DNA from: Clostridium puniceum
GTDB lineage: Bacteria > Bacillota > Clostridia > Clostridiales > Clostridiaceae
DNA length: 64,000 bases
Assembly: GCF_002006345.1 (NCBI RefSeq)
Contig: NZ_LZZM01000125.1
Span: 17,028-81,027 of the forward strand
Direction: 5' to 3'
The notes under the pieces were generated by a model. It did not search any database. It was not told the DNA's origin and saw only the letters and a list, made by a program, of their open reading frames with translations. Both the position numbers and the translations under genes were made by a program. This document shows, piece by piece, positions 9,915 to 18,848 of the stretch; the stretch's first letter is position 1; every line of letters begins with the position of its first letter.

Positions 9915-10684
9915 TTACAGGAATAGCTCAAATAGATATAGCTTGGGAAAATAGCAAAGAAAATATGAAAAAGATTGAGGCTTTTGTTACGAAGGCTTTA
10001 CAAAGTAATGTAGAATTATTGCTGTTTCCAGAGATGTCACTAACAGGTTTCACAATGGATGTTAATAAGCTGTTATTATCAGAAGAGCAGATAATAAATT
10101 GGATTAAGCAATTGGCTATAGACAATAACATAAATATAGGACTAGGATTTGCAATAAAGGTTGATAAAAAGGGAAAGAATAAATACACTATTATATCTAA
10201 AAATGGAGATATTTTAGCTATGTACACTAAAATACATCCATTTTCTTATAGTGGAGAAGATGATAAGTATTATAAAGGTGAGGAAATATGTACTTGTCCA
10301 ATAAATGAGTTTCAAATAACTCCATTTATATGCTATGATTTAAGATTTCCAGAAATATTTCAAATAGCATCTAGAAATTCACAAATAATAACAGTAGCAG
10401 CAAGCTGGCCCAAATCTAGGGAAGAACATTGGATAACATTATTAAAAGCAAGAGCTATAGAAAATCAATGTTATGTTATAGGGATAAATAGAACAGGCTT
10501 TAGTGACGGACTTGAGTATAACGGAAAATCAATTTTTGTAAATCCAGATGGACAAATTTTAAATGAAATAAATTCAGAAGAGATACTTATAATAAATGAT
10601 TTAGAAATAGAAAAAATCAAAGAAGTAAAAAAGCGTTTTGATATAAAGAAGGATAGAAGAGAAGAATTATATGCTTTTAGATGA
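9911..10684 (+). CDS. Carbon-nitrogen hydrolase (nitrilase superfamily, omega-amidase-like)
   Basis: Cytosolic C-N hydrolase. The catalytic triad is visible: Glu41 in LLLFPEMSLTGF, Lys in MYTKIHPFSY and the nucleophile Cys in TPFICYDLRFPE. The pattern is closest to the YafV/omega-amidase branch, which hydrolyses alpha-keto acid amides such as 2-oxoglutaramate. About 257 residues is normal for the family. Start: the TTG at 9911 gives a TTGA overlap with the upstream stop and leaves a normal N-terminus (MITGIAQIDIAW); the longer reading from 9887 has no ribosome site. Exact substrate not determined. Confidence 0.85.
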   Translation: MITGIAQIDIAWENSKENMKKIEAFVTKALQSNVELLLFPEMSLTGFTMDVNKLLLSEEQIINWIKQLAIDNNINIGLGFAIKVDKKGKNKYTIISKNGDILAMYTKIHPFSYSGEDDKYYKGEEICTCPINEFQITPFICYDLRFPEIFQIASRNSQIITVAASWPKSREEHWITLLKARAIENQCYVIGINRTGFSDGLEYNGKSIFVNPDGQILNEINSEEILIINDLEIEKIKEVKKRFDIKKDRREELYAFR

Positions 10685-10707
10685 GTAAGTAAGGGAGCTA
10701 GTGAACA

Positions 10708-11736
10708 ATGATAAATGATTTTCAACAAGAAGTTATGAGTAGAAAATTTTCTTTAAAAGAAGATTTAAAGAAAACTGGGGGAAATTGCACAAGAATGCTC
10801 CTTATATTAGCAATATTAACCTATGCTATTGGATATTTATTTAAACTAATAATTAAGACTAAAGGTGTTATTTTAGGAATAGATATAATAACTAATCTTG
10901 AGGCAAATATTATTCTTGGAATATCAAAGGATGCATATAGCTTTTGGATAGGATACCTTCCATGTATAATTGGTGATGTTGTAGCAATTATAATAGCAAT
11001 TAAAACAACAAAGATAAGGCTTAGAGACGATGTATTTACATCTAATAAAGCACCCAAAATGTTTGTATTGTTAGGAACAATTTCATGTATAGGAACAGGA
11101 ATGATTTCGAGTATGATTTACTTAATCTACTCAACAATTATCAAACATTATGGAATAATTATTCCACAGCCAGATTTTACCCTTCCCAATCAAAGGGAAT
11201 ATTTAGTATTGTTTTTAACTTATGTTTGTTTACTAGGGCCTATTTTAGAAGAAATAATATTCAGAGGTTTTATACTTAAGAGTATGCAAAAGTATGGAAA
11301 CTTAACAGCAATTATCGTATCTTCAATTTTATTTTCTATGTTCCACTTAAATTTGGTTCAATTTATTAATCCAGTTTTGATGGGAACTGTACTAGCATTT
11401 ATTACAATTAAATCTAAATCTATTTTTCCATCAATAATAGCTCATATTTTTAATAATACAATAGCATTTACAGCAACAGGAATATCATCACTTAAAATGC
11501 CAGTAGTAGAAGGTTTATTTGGAATGGTATATCTATTAGTAGGAGTTTCAGCACTTACGTTATTTGTTATCTTGTATGGGCAAGAATTTCTTCAAACCCT
11601 AAAGGAAGACACTAGAATATTAAAAACTCATGAAAAGATTAAGTATTCCTTTAGTGGACGTTGGTCTTTAGGATATATCGCTTTTTATATAATATTTGTT
11701 ATAGGGGTTATGGCAGCAACAAATCTTATGAAATAG
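10708..11736 (+). CDS. CPBP-family intramembrane metalloprotease
   Basis: Membrane protein of 342 residues with about eight hydrophobic segments. The CPBP/Abi (Rce1-like) motifs are present: EEIIFRGF (EExxxR), then FSMFHLNL and HIFNNT, supplying the Glu and His metal ligands. Family members cleave within the membrane or act in bacteriocin self-immunity; no bacteriocin gene is nearby, so a general role is as likely. Ribosome site AAGGGAG precedes ATG. It starts 23 bases after the amidase gene and may be read through from the same promoter; a strong terminator follows. Confidence 0.85.
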   Translation: MINDFQQEVMSRKFSLKEDLKKTGGNCTRMLLILAILTYAIGYLFKLIIKTKGVILGIDIITNLEANIILGISKDAYSFWIGYLPCIIGDVVAIIIAIKTTKIRLRDDVFTSNKAPKMFVLLGTISCIGTGMISSMIYLIYSTIIKHYGIIIPQPDFTLPNQREYLVLFLTYVCLLGPILEEIIFRGFILKSMQKYGNLTAIIVSSILFSMFHLNLVQFINPVLMGTVLAFITIKSKSIFPSIIAHIFNNTIAFTATGISSLKMPVVEGLFGMVYLLVGVSALTLFVILYGQEFLQTLKEDTRILKTHEKIKYSFSGRWSLGYIAFYIIFVIGVMAATNLMK

Positions 11737-11784
11737 AAAAATAAGTGAGTTGTTTTAAATTAATAAAAAAATAAAGTGATATGC

Positions 11785-11820
11785 AAAACTTTGTTAACAT
11801 TAATTGTTAACAAAGTTTTT
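11785..11820 (+). terminator. Rho-independent terminator
   Basis: 15-bp perfect stem (AAAACTTTGTTAACA at 11785-11799 with its complement at 11805-11819), a 5-base loop, then a T run. It ends the CPBP transcription unit. Confidence 0.88.
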
Positions 11821-11867
11821 ATTTTTATTCAGATAATTTATTAAGTACAACATATTTGGAAAAGATA

Positions 11868-11895
11868 TTGACATGGCGAAAAGTAGTGCTATAAT
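11868..11895 (+). promoter_or_regulatory. Sigma-A promoter of metNIQ
   Basis: Consensus TTGACA (11868-11873) and TATAAT (11890-11895) separated by 16 bases, about 110 bases before metN. The leader is too short for a full SAM riboswitch or T-box and I see neither. Confidence 0.8.
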
Positions 11896-12004
11896 TAAAA
11901 ACATAGTTATTCCTAGTAAATATATATGTTTTATTGGAATGAAATTTTGAAAGCAATTTTAAATTGATAAATCTTAAAATCATTTAAGGAAGGGGGGTAT
12001 CTTA

Positions 12005-13027
12005 ATGATTGAATTGAGAAATATAAGAAAAGTATTTAATAGAAAAGATGTTACAGTAGAAGCACTTAAAGGAGTAAACCTAAAAGTTGAACAAGGTGAT
12101 ATTTTTGGTGTTATTGGATTCAGTGGAGCTGGTAAAAGTACTTTAATAAGAATGGTTAATTATTTAGAAAAGCCTACATCAGGAGAAGTAATTGTTGATA
12201 ATAAAAACCTAGAAAGATTAAACAAAAAAGAATTGCGTGATATAAGAAAGCGGATAGGAATGATTTTTCAAAATTTTAATTTACTTGAATCCAAAACTGT
12301 TTTTGAAAATGTTGCTATTCCTCTTGTATTAAACAATACTCCAAAGAGTGAAATTGAAAGCAGGGTAAAGGAATTATTAGAATTTGTTGGATTAGAAAAT
12401 AAGTCTAAAGCCTATCCAGATGAATTATCAGGAGGGCAAAAGCAAAGAGTTGGTATAGCAAGAGCACTTGCTACAAATCCATTAATTCTTTTATGTGATG
12501 AAGCAACTTCAGCATTAGATCCTCAAACAACAGATTCTATATTACAATTGCTGAAGAAAATTAATAAAGAATATAATATAACAATTTTAATGATTACACA
12601 TGAAATGAATGTTATTAGAGAAGTTTGTAACAAGGTAGCTGTTATGGAAAAAGGAGAAATTATAGAGCAAGGTGATTTAATAGATGTTTTTGGAAATCCT
12701 AAGGAGGAAACAACAAAAAATTTTGTTCGTACAGTTGTGCATGATGAAGTTCCTAAGGTAGTATTGGAAGGAATTAATTATGAAGATACCAAAAGTAGAG
12801 TTTTAAAACTTAAATTTATAGGGGAAAATTCAAAACAAGCTATACTTGCACAAGCATGTAGTAAATTTAATGTTGAGCCCAATATTTTGTTTGCTAATGT
12901 TACTGAATTACAAGGTAATATATTAGGACATCTAATAGTTGAATTGAAAGGTGAAAAAGAGAATATACAAAAATCATATGAATTTATGAAAGATAAAAAT
13001 GTTGGAATAGAGGAGGTAGCACTATGA
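12005..13027 (+). CDS. metN: Methionine ABC importer ATPase MetN
   Basis: ATP-hydrolysing subunit of the MetNIQ importer for D/L-methionine, acting on the inner face of the membrane. Walker A (GFSGAGKST), signature (LSGGQKQR) and Walker B (LILLCDEATSALDP) are in place, with H-loop Thr-His (MITHEM). The last 90 residues form the NIL regulatory domain typical of MetN, which lets intracellular methionine inhibit transport. 340 residues is the usual length. A strong AAGGAAGGGG site precedes the ATG. metI overlaps its stop by 4 bases, and metQ completes the operon. Confidence 0.95.
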   Translation: MIELRNIRKVFNRKDVTVEALKGVNLKVEQGDIFGVIGFSGAGKSTLIRMVNYLEKPTSGEVIVDNKNLERLNKKELRDIRKRIGMIFQNFNLLESKTVFENVAIPLVLNNTPKSEIESRVKELLEFVGLENKSKAYPDELSGGQKQRVGIARALATNPLILLCDEATSALDPQTTDSILQLLKKINKEYNITILMITHEMNVIREVCNKVAVMEKGEIIEQGDLIDVFGNPKEETTKNFVRTVVHDEVPKVVLEGINYEDTKSRVLKLKFIGENSKQAILAQACSKFNVEPNILFANVTELQGNILGHLIVELKGEKENIQKSYEFMKDKNVGIEEVAL

Positions 13028-13677
13028 TGACAATAACTGGACCTCAGATAATTAAAGCTATTGTAGAAACATTACAAATGGTAAGTATTTCTTTAATTGT
13101 AGGTGCTTTATTCGGAATACCCTTTGGAGTATTACTTGTTATAACTAAAAATGGTGGAATTGTTAAAAATAAAGTTATTTTTTCAGTATTAAATAACATT
13201 ATCAATATTGTTCGTTCACTACCATTTATAATTTTACTTGTAGCAATTGTTCCATTTACAAGATTGATAGTTGGAACATCTATTGGAACTAAAGCAGCAA
13301 TTGTTCCCTTAATAGTATATATAATTCCATATATTGCGAGACTTGTTGAAAACTCTTTATTAGAAGTTAATAGTGGAATTATTGAAGCTGCAGAAGCAAT
13401 GGGGGCAACAACAATACAAATTATATGGCATTTCCTTTTACCAGAAGCATTAGGATCTCTTATATTGACCTTAACAACTGCAACTATTGGATTAATTGGA
13501 GCTACTGCAATGGCTGGAACTGTTGGTGGCGGGGGAATAGGAGATGTAGCTATTTCCTATGGATACCAAAGGTTTGATACAGAAGTAATTGTTATTACTG
13601 TAATAATATTAATACTTTTTGTACAAGTTATTCAGAGTTTAGGAAATAGGTTGGCAAGAAAAGCAAGAAGACATTAA
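13024..13677 (+). CDS. metI: Methionine ABC importer permease MetI
   Basis: Integral membrane permease of 217 residues with five hydrophobic segments. It carries the EAA coupling loop (IIEAAEAMGATTIQIIWHFLLPEA) that docks on MetN. Two successive ATG codons (13024, 13027) are available; the first gives an ATGA overlap with the metN stop, implying translational coupling. Length and topology fit MetI. It works with MetN (upstream) and the lipoprotein MetQ (downstream). Confidence 0.95.
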   Translation: MMTITGPQIIKAIVETLQMVSISLIVGALFGIPFGVLLVITKNGGIVKNKVIFSVLNNIINIVRSLPFIILLVAIVPFTRLIVGTSIGTKAAIVPLIVYIIPYIARLVENSLLEVNSGIIEAAEAMGATTIQIIWHFLLPEALGSLILTLTTATIGLIGATAMAGTVGGGGIGDVAISYGYQRFDTEVIVITVIILILFVQVIQSLGNRLARKARRH

Positions 13678-13706
13678 GTATGGTAATAATTTCAGTTATA
13701 ATATGC

Positions 13707-13724
13707 AATAGCCTTTAGGCTATT
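13707..13724. repeat. Short intercistronic hairpin between metI and metQ
   Basis: AATAGCC and GGCTATT (13707-13713, 13718-13724) with a 4-base loop and no T run. It may stabilise or divide the metNI and metQ messages rather than terminate them. Confidence 0.5.
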
Positions 13725-13827
13725 AATATTGTAATTTAAAAGTATATTCATGCATTTAAATACTACTAAAGCTATAAGAAAAATAAAGAATTGATATAGA
13801 AAATTTTAAGAGTGGGGAGAATGAAAT

Positions 13828-14679
13828 ATGAAAAAGAATTTATTTACAAGAATTATTATAGGGGTGACAGCAGGGACACTTGCTTTAGGTTTAGCAGGTT
13901 GTGGAAGTAGTGCAAGTACTGCTAACAAAGTTTCGGAGACAGAAAGTAAGAGTATAAAAATGGGGATTTCTCCAGGACCATATAGTGAATTATTCATTGA
14001 TGCAGTTAAACCGATATTGGAGAAAAACGGTTATAAAATTGAAGCCATAAATTTTTCAGATTTAAGACAAGCAGATGTAGCATTAACGGAAGGTAGCGTT
14101 GATTTTAATGTAGACCAGCATACAGCATATGCAAATAATTTTAATAAGGAAACTAATGCTAAATTAACTCCATTAACACCTATTCCAACAGTGCCAGCAG
14201 GAATTTTTTCTAATAAACATACTTCAATCGATCAAGTAGCAAAAGGACAAAAAGTAGCGATCCCTAAGGATCCTTCAAATACAGCAAGAGCATTTAGATT
14301 ACTTAAAAAAGCTGGATGGATTAAATTAAAAGAAGATGCAAACCCAACAACATTAACTATAAACGATGTTAGTGAAAATACTTATGAGCTTGATATAACT
14401 CTAATGGATTCAGCACAAATTCCACGTGCTCTAGATGATATAGATTTTGCTGTATTGCCAGGAAGTATAGTGTATTCATCAAAAATAGATGCTTCAAAAT
14501 CATTATTATCAGAAGATGTTAGTAAAGAATTACAGCTTGTAGCTATTGTTGATGAAAAAAATAAAGACAGTAAATGGGCAAAAGATATAGTAGCGGCATA
14601 TAAATCACAAGAATTTAAAGATTATATGGCTGAGCACAATAAAAATAATTATTGGTTTATACCAGAAGAATTAAAATAA
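13828..14679 (+). CDS. metQ: Methionine-binding lipoprotein MetQ (NlpA family)
   Basis: Extracellular substrate-binding lipoprotein of the MetNIQ importer. A signal peptide (MKKNLFTRIIIGVTAGTLAL) ends in the lipobox LAGC, so the mature protein is lipid-anchored. The rest shows NlpA hallmarks: IKMGISPGPYSELF, VDFNVDQHTAYANNFN, and VAIPKDPSNTARAFRLL. 283 residues is normal. It lies about 150 bases after metI in the same direction. Methionine is the expected ligand, but NlpA proteins can bind other amino acids or dipeptides; the following M20 amidohydrolase leaves open an N-acyl amino acid supply role. Confidence 0.92.
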   Translation: MKKNLFTRIIIGVTAGTLALGLAGCGSSASTANKVSETESKSIKMGISPGPYSELFIDAVKPILEKNGYKIEAINFSDLRQADVALTEGSVDFNVDQHTAYANNFNKETNAKLTPLTPIPTVPAGIFSNKHTSIDQVAKGQKVAIPKDPSNTARAFRLLKKAGWIKLKEDANPTTLTINDVSENTYELDITLMDSAQIPRALDDIDFAVLPGSIVYSSKIDASKSLLSEDVSKELQLVAIVDEKNKDSKWAKDIVAAYKSQEFKDYMAEHNKNNYWFIPEELK

Positions 14680-14696
14680 TTAAACAATATAATCTA

Positions 14697-14757
14697 AAAG
14701 GCAGATAAGTATGATTGATGGAGAAAATTCATTAAATACATATAGTTATCTGCCTTT
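14697..14757 (+). promoter_or_regulatory. 12-bp long-range inverted repeat downstream of metQ
   Basis: AAAGGCAGATAA (14697-14708) pairs perfectly with TTATCTGCCTTT (14746-14757) across a 37-base loop. No T run follows, so it may be a processing or weak termination structure before the M20 gene. Confidence 0.5.
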
Positions 14758-14902
14758 AAGCACAATAATTTTCATGGAATCATGAGTTTGATATGATTTA
14801 CATGCATACTATATGTAGAGTCAGGCATTAAGTGAATTAAAATTAAGATTAAAAGTGAACATAAATTCATCCTTTAAATTATTAAGACAGGAGAGAAATA
14901 AT

Positions 14903-16237
14903 ATGGATAAAATTGAAAAGAAAATAGTAGAAATTATTGATAAAAATAGAGAAAAGATTATTAATTTTGCAAAAGACATATATGAACATCCCGAACTTGG
15001 ATATAAAGAAGAGAGAACGGCACAAAAGGTACTAGAAATTTTAAAAGAAAATAGCGAAGAAGTTAAAACTAATCTTGCAATAACAGGAATAAAAGGATAT
15101 TTGAAAAAGAAAAATTCTGAAGATATAAATGTAGCCTTAATTGGAGAATTAGATGCAGTAGTATCTCCCAATAATCCATGGGCAGATAAAAAAACAGGTG
15201 CATGCCATGCATGTGGTCATCATACCCAGTTAGCAGGAATAATAGGAGCAGCCATTTCCTTATCAGATGAAGAAATAAAAAATTCCTTAGATGGTAATGT
15301 AATATTTTTTGCAGTACCAGCTGAAGAATATGGAGAAATAGAATTTAAACTTTCCTTAAAAGAGAAAAATTTGATTAAGTATGGTGGAGGAAAGAGTGAA
15401 CTTATAAGAATTGGCGAATTTAATGATGTAGATATTTCAGTAGTTCATCATTCTGATCCAAATGGTTTTGATGTAGTAGTAGGTGATGGGACAAGTAATG
15501 GATTTGTGTCAAAAGTTACTAGATATAAAGGTCGAGCTTCTCATGCAGCAGGAACTCCACATTTAGGAATTAATGCAGTAAATGCAGGTTCTTTAGGACT
15601 GAATGCAGTAGCTTATCAAAGGGAAACTTTTAAGGATGAAGATTCAGTTAGAGTTCATTCTATAATAACTAAAGGTGGAGGTTTAGTAAATGTTATTCCT
15701 GATGAACTTGTAATTGAGAGTTTAGTTAGAGCAAAAAATGTAGAAGCAATCGAAGATGCAAGTAAAAAAGTAAACAGAGCATTTAAATCAGGTGCTTTAG
15801 CTGTTGGTGGAGAAGTAGAAATAATAACATCACCAGGATACCTTCCGGTAATACCATTAAAACCATCAGAAGACATTTTAGATATATCAAATAGTTTATT
15901 GCCTAATGGATTAGTAAAAGAAATTGAATCTAATAGTCATACAGCTGGTTCAAGTGATGTGGGAGATTTAACACATATAATGCCTACACTAAAATTTGCA
16001 ACTGGAGGAGTTGAAGGTGGGCTGCATTCAGAATATTTTAAAGTAGTGAACGAAGAAATAGCTTATATTGTTACTGCTAAAATTATGGCATTAACAGCAT
16101 ATAGATTACTAAAAGAAAAAGCTATAAAGGCTAAACAAATCAAGGCAGAATTTAATCCTAAATTTACTATTGAGGAATATAAAAAATATATGGATAAATT
16201 TGAAGGTGTGGTTAAAGCAGATTATAGAGAAGAGTAA
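14903..16237 (+). CDS. M20 family amidohydrolase
   Basis: Cytosolic metallo-amidohydrolase of the M20D (AbgB/IAA-amino-acid hydrolase) branch, expected to hydrolyse N-acyl amino acids or related amides. Metal-site motifs are present: GACHACGHHTQ, the catalytic AEEYGE and VVHHSDP, and HTAGSSDVGD near the C-terminus; the dimerisation/lid domain (RYKGRASHAAGTPHLGIN) is intact. Start: ATG 14903 follows CAGGAGAG with proper spacing; an ATG at 14855 lacks a site. It follows the methionine importer genes, suggesting use of imported or acylated amino acids, but this is inferred from position only. Confidence 0.87.
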   Translation: MDKIEKKIVEIIDKNREKIINFAKDIYEHPELGYKEERTAQKVLEILKENSEEVKTNLAITGIKGYLKKKNSEDINVALIGELDAVVSPNNPWADKKTGACHACGHHTQLAGIIGAAISLSDEEIKNSLDGNVIFFAVPAEEYGEIEFKLSLKEKNLIKYGGGKSELIRIGEFNDVDISVVHHSDPNGFDVVVGDGTSNGFVSKVTRYKGRASHAAGTPHLGINAVNAGSLGLNAVAYQRETFKDEDSVRVHSIITKGGGLVNVIPDELVIESLVRAKNVEAIEDASKKVNRAFKSGALAVGGEVEIITSPGYLPVIPLKPSEDILDISNSLLPNGLVKEIESNSHTAGSSDVGDLTHIMPTLKFATGGVEGGLHSEYFKVVNEEIAYIVTAKIMALTAYRLLKEKAIKAKQIKAEFNPKFTIEEYKKYMDKFEGVVKADYREE

Positions 16238-16465
16238 TTAATAATTGAAATCTAATATTTAAAAGATGACTTGAAAAATTAATATTCTATAGAATATTAA
16301 ACATAGTTAATAATGATAATACAAAAGGATTTTCAGAGTTATTATTAAGGAGAATAATATTTTCATTTGCTTATGTTTCTGAGTGACTTGATTAATTACA
16401 AAATTTCAATAGTAATATTTATTTCTAAGTTTGGGGTAAATATTACTATTTTATTTCCATATGAT

Positions 16466-17649
16466 TTGTTTTAAATAAATGTTGTTAGTGTTTAAAATCT
16501 TAATTATATGGCAAGTATTGAAAGGAATTAGATATATATTCAATTTAACTAATACACAGTGAATAATTATGAATAATTGTTCTATGTTAATTATCTAATT
16601 ATAGTGTGTAAATTAATTGAAATAATATTATGCGTGAGGTGGTCTTTTGATACAGAAAAAAGTAAATTCAAAGAAATTAAAATTGCACATAAATAATTTC
16701 ATCAAAGATAACATTTATAGAAATAAGAAAATTGAATGTTGTCCTATTTGTGGTAGTAATAAGTATATTAGATATGGAAGTTATAAGCAAATCCAAAGAT
16801 AATAAATGCAAAGAATGTGGAAAAACTTTTTCGAAAGTTACAAATTCTTTATGGAGCTATTCGAAGAAAGACTTAAACAAATGGATAAAATTTATTGAAT
16901 TAATGATGAAAAGAAAGTCATTAAGATTCAGTGCTGAAAAATTAAATATAAATTTGGCAACAGCATTTTATTGGAGACATAAAATTTTACATGGATTAAA
17001 AATCGATAGCATACCTAATAGATTAAACGGAGATGTACATATTAATAAGACTATATTAAAAGAAAATTTTAAGGAAAGTAGAAATATCGTAATAAAAGAA
17101 AGAAGGAGAAATATTTGGATTATAGCAGCAAGAGGGAATGAAGATTCAATGCTTGCTATGCCAATATTTAAGGATTGTTGGAATTGGAATATATTTAGCG
17201 ATAAGATTTACTCAAAAATTGAAAAAAGATCTTATATTGTTGCATATCAAGATAGATATATTCAAATAGAAGCAAAAAAGCATAACGAAAAATTAGTAAA
17301 AGAAGTTAAAACTGATGACAGAATAAAATATATTATCATGAATTTAAAAATATGGCTTGGCAAATTTAAAGGAGTTGCAACAAAATATTTGGAAGGATAC
17401 CTTTCATTTTTTGTACTATTTAATTTGAATAGAAAAATGGACTATATAGATATAATCTCTAATTTGTCTTTCAAAAATATATTTATAAAAACAAAAGAAA
17501 TTAGTATACAAGAATTGAAAATATAAGATTATTTTGAGTATTTATTAAGAATATAAGATTATTTATAAAAAAACAGCGAATTATCCTTTGAAGGCTAAAA
17601 GTTGACCGTAATTTTGTTGGAAACTATAACAACATTTTTTTAAAACATC
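16466..17649 (+). mobile_element. IS1595-like insertion element, decayed
   Basis: About 1.18-kb element. Left end TGTTTTAAATAAATGTTGTT (16468-16487) and right end (17628-17647) are inverted repeats matching at 20 of 21 positions. They enclose one transposase gene that is frameshifted and has altered catalytic positions, so the element is probably immobile. No convincing target duplication was found. The same terminal repeats bound a 135-bp miniature element at 28914-29048. Confidence 0.72.
16647..17526 (+). pseudogene. IS1595-family transposase, frameshifted
   Basis: DDE-type transposase remnant in two frames. The first frame starts at TTG 16647 after a GAGGTGG site and encodes the first half of a zinc ribbon (CCPICGSNKYIRYGSYKQIQR), stopping at 16800. 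The second frame resumes with KCKECGKTFSK and runs to 17526, so one extra A in the AGATAATAAATG run near 16799-16803 explains the break. The C-terminal FKGVATKYLEGYLSFF matches the IS1595 signature. The expected first catalytic Asp-Glu region reads NGDVHINKTIL, without the usual acidic pattern, a further sign of decay. Confidence 0.78.
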
Positions 17650-17738
17650 CTTGATGGAATTTTTAGAGTGAACAGTAAGCATCTGATTATTAAAAGCTAT
17701 ATGTATTAAAGAGGAAAATACGGTATTTGTTTTATCTA

Positions 17739-17766
17739 TTGACACCTTAAGAAGAGATGCTATAAT
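17739..17766 (+). promoter_or_regulatory. Sigma-A promoter still present before a dead M20 gene
   Basis: TTGACA (17739-17744), 16-base spacer, TATAAT (17761-17766), about 30 bases before the start codon of the M20 pseudogene, with an AAAAGGGG ribosome site after it. The control region is intact although the gene is not. Confidence 0.75.
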
Positions 17767-17795
17767 TTAAGCAACAATTAAAAGGGGATAATAGG

Positions 17796-18836
17796 ATGAA
17801 TAAGGTATTATTATCAATAATAGAGAATTTAAATGATGAACTTATAGGGACATATCGTCAATTGCATGAAAATCCTGAATTACCTAATGAGGAATTTGAA
17901 ACAACAAAATTAATAAGAAAATTATTAAAAAAAGTTGATATAGAGATTCTTGATTGACCTCTTGAAACAGGGTTTGTAGCACAAATAAAAGGAAATCCTA
18001 ACGGGACAGTTGTTGCAATTAGATGTGATATTTATGCATTGTCGATCCAAGAAGAGACAAGCTTACCAAACAAATCTAAGGTCAATGGAAGAATGCATGC
18101 TTGTGGCCATGATTTTTATGTAGCTGCAATTTTAGGAGTACATAATGTTTCAAATGCAGAAGTTGGGGTTATGGGGATAAAAGCTGGAGCTATGACGGCA
18201 GCCGTAGATAGGTTTGAAATTAAGATTACAGGGGTTGGAAGTCATGCAGCTAAACCAGAAAGAGGAGTGGATGCAATTATACTTGCAAGTAATATAGTTA
18301 CAGCGCTTCAAACAATTATAAGCCGTAATATATGTGCGACAGAAAAAGCACTTTTAAGCGTTACACATATAGAAGTAGTAAATACATGGAATGTAATACC
18401 TGAATCCGCATATATTGAAGGTACAGCTAGAACTTTAAATGAATATATACGTGAGTTAATAGCTTGAAGAATGAAGGAAATAATTTTTGGAATAGCTTTA
18501 TCTTTTGGAGGTAGTGCAGAACTTATTTGGCATGAAGGGTCACCAGCAACAAATAATACGGAAGAATGGGTTGAATTTAGTACAAAAATTGGAGTAAGAG
18601 CAGGTTATAATGTGAAAAAAATTTCTATGGGTCTAGAAGGAGAGGATTTTGCATATTATCAAAGGAAGATACCAAGTGCATTTATTGCTGTAGGAACAGG
18701 GTTATCTTATGCTCACCATCATCCATAGTGTCAAGTAGATGAGAATGCAGTTTTAAATTGTGCAAAATATTTTGCTAAGTTAGCAGAAGATGGATTAAAG
18801 GAACTAGTAGATAAGAACTATAAAAATATAGATTGA
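17796..18836 (+). pseudogene. M20 amidohydrolase pseudogene (three in-frame stops)
   Basis: One reading frame from ATG 17796 to TGA 18834 encodes a recognisable M20 amidohydrolase, but it is interrupted by TGA at 17955, TGA at 18465 and TAG at 18726. The start LHENPELPNEEFETT, the metal site HACGHDF, lid domain VGSHAAKPERGVD and C-terminal EGEDFAYYQRKIPSAFIAVG plus HHHP are clear. About 40-60 residues that should follow HACGHDFYVAAILG, including the catalytic Glu-Glu segment, are deleted in frame. No frameshifts are seen, so decay is recent. It is a paralogue of the intact amidohydrolase upstream. Confidence 0.88.
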
Positions 18837-18848
18837 GGTAATTAAAAA

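Noticed and set aside
11902..12004. SAM riboswitch or T-box before metN
   Set aside because: The leader is only about 100 bases and lacks the conserved cores of either element.
17955..18728. Selenocysteine or readthrough at the TGA codons of the M20 gene
   Set aside because: A TAG is also present, part of the catalytic region is deleted, and no SECIS-like hairpin was seen; pseudogene is simpler.
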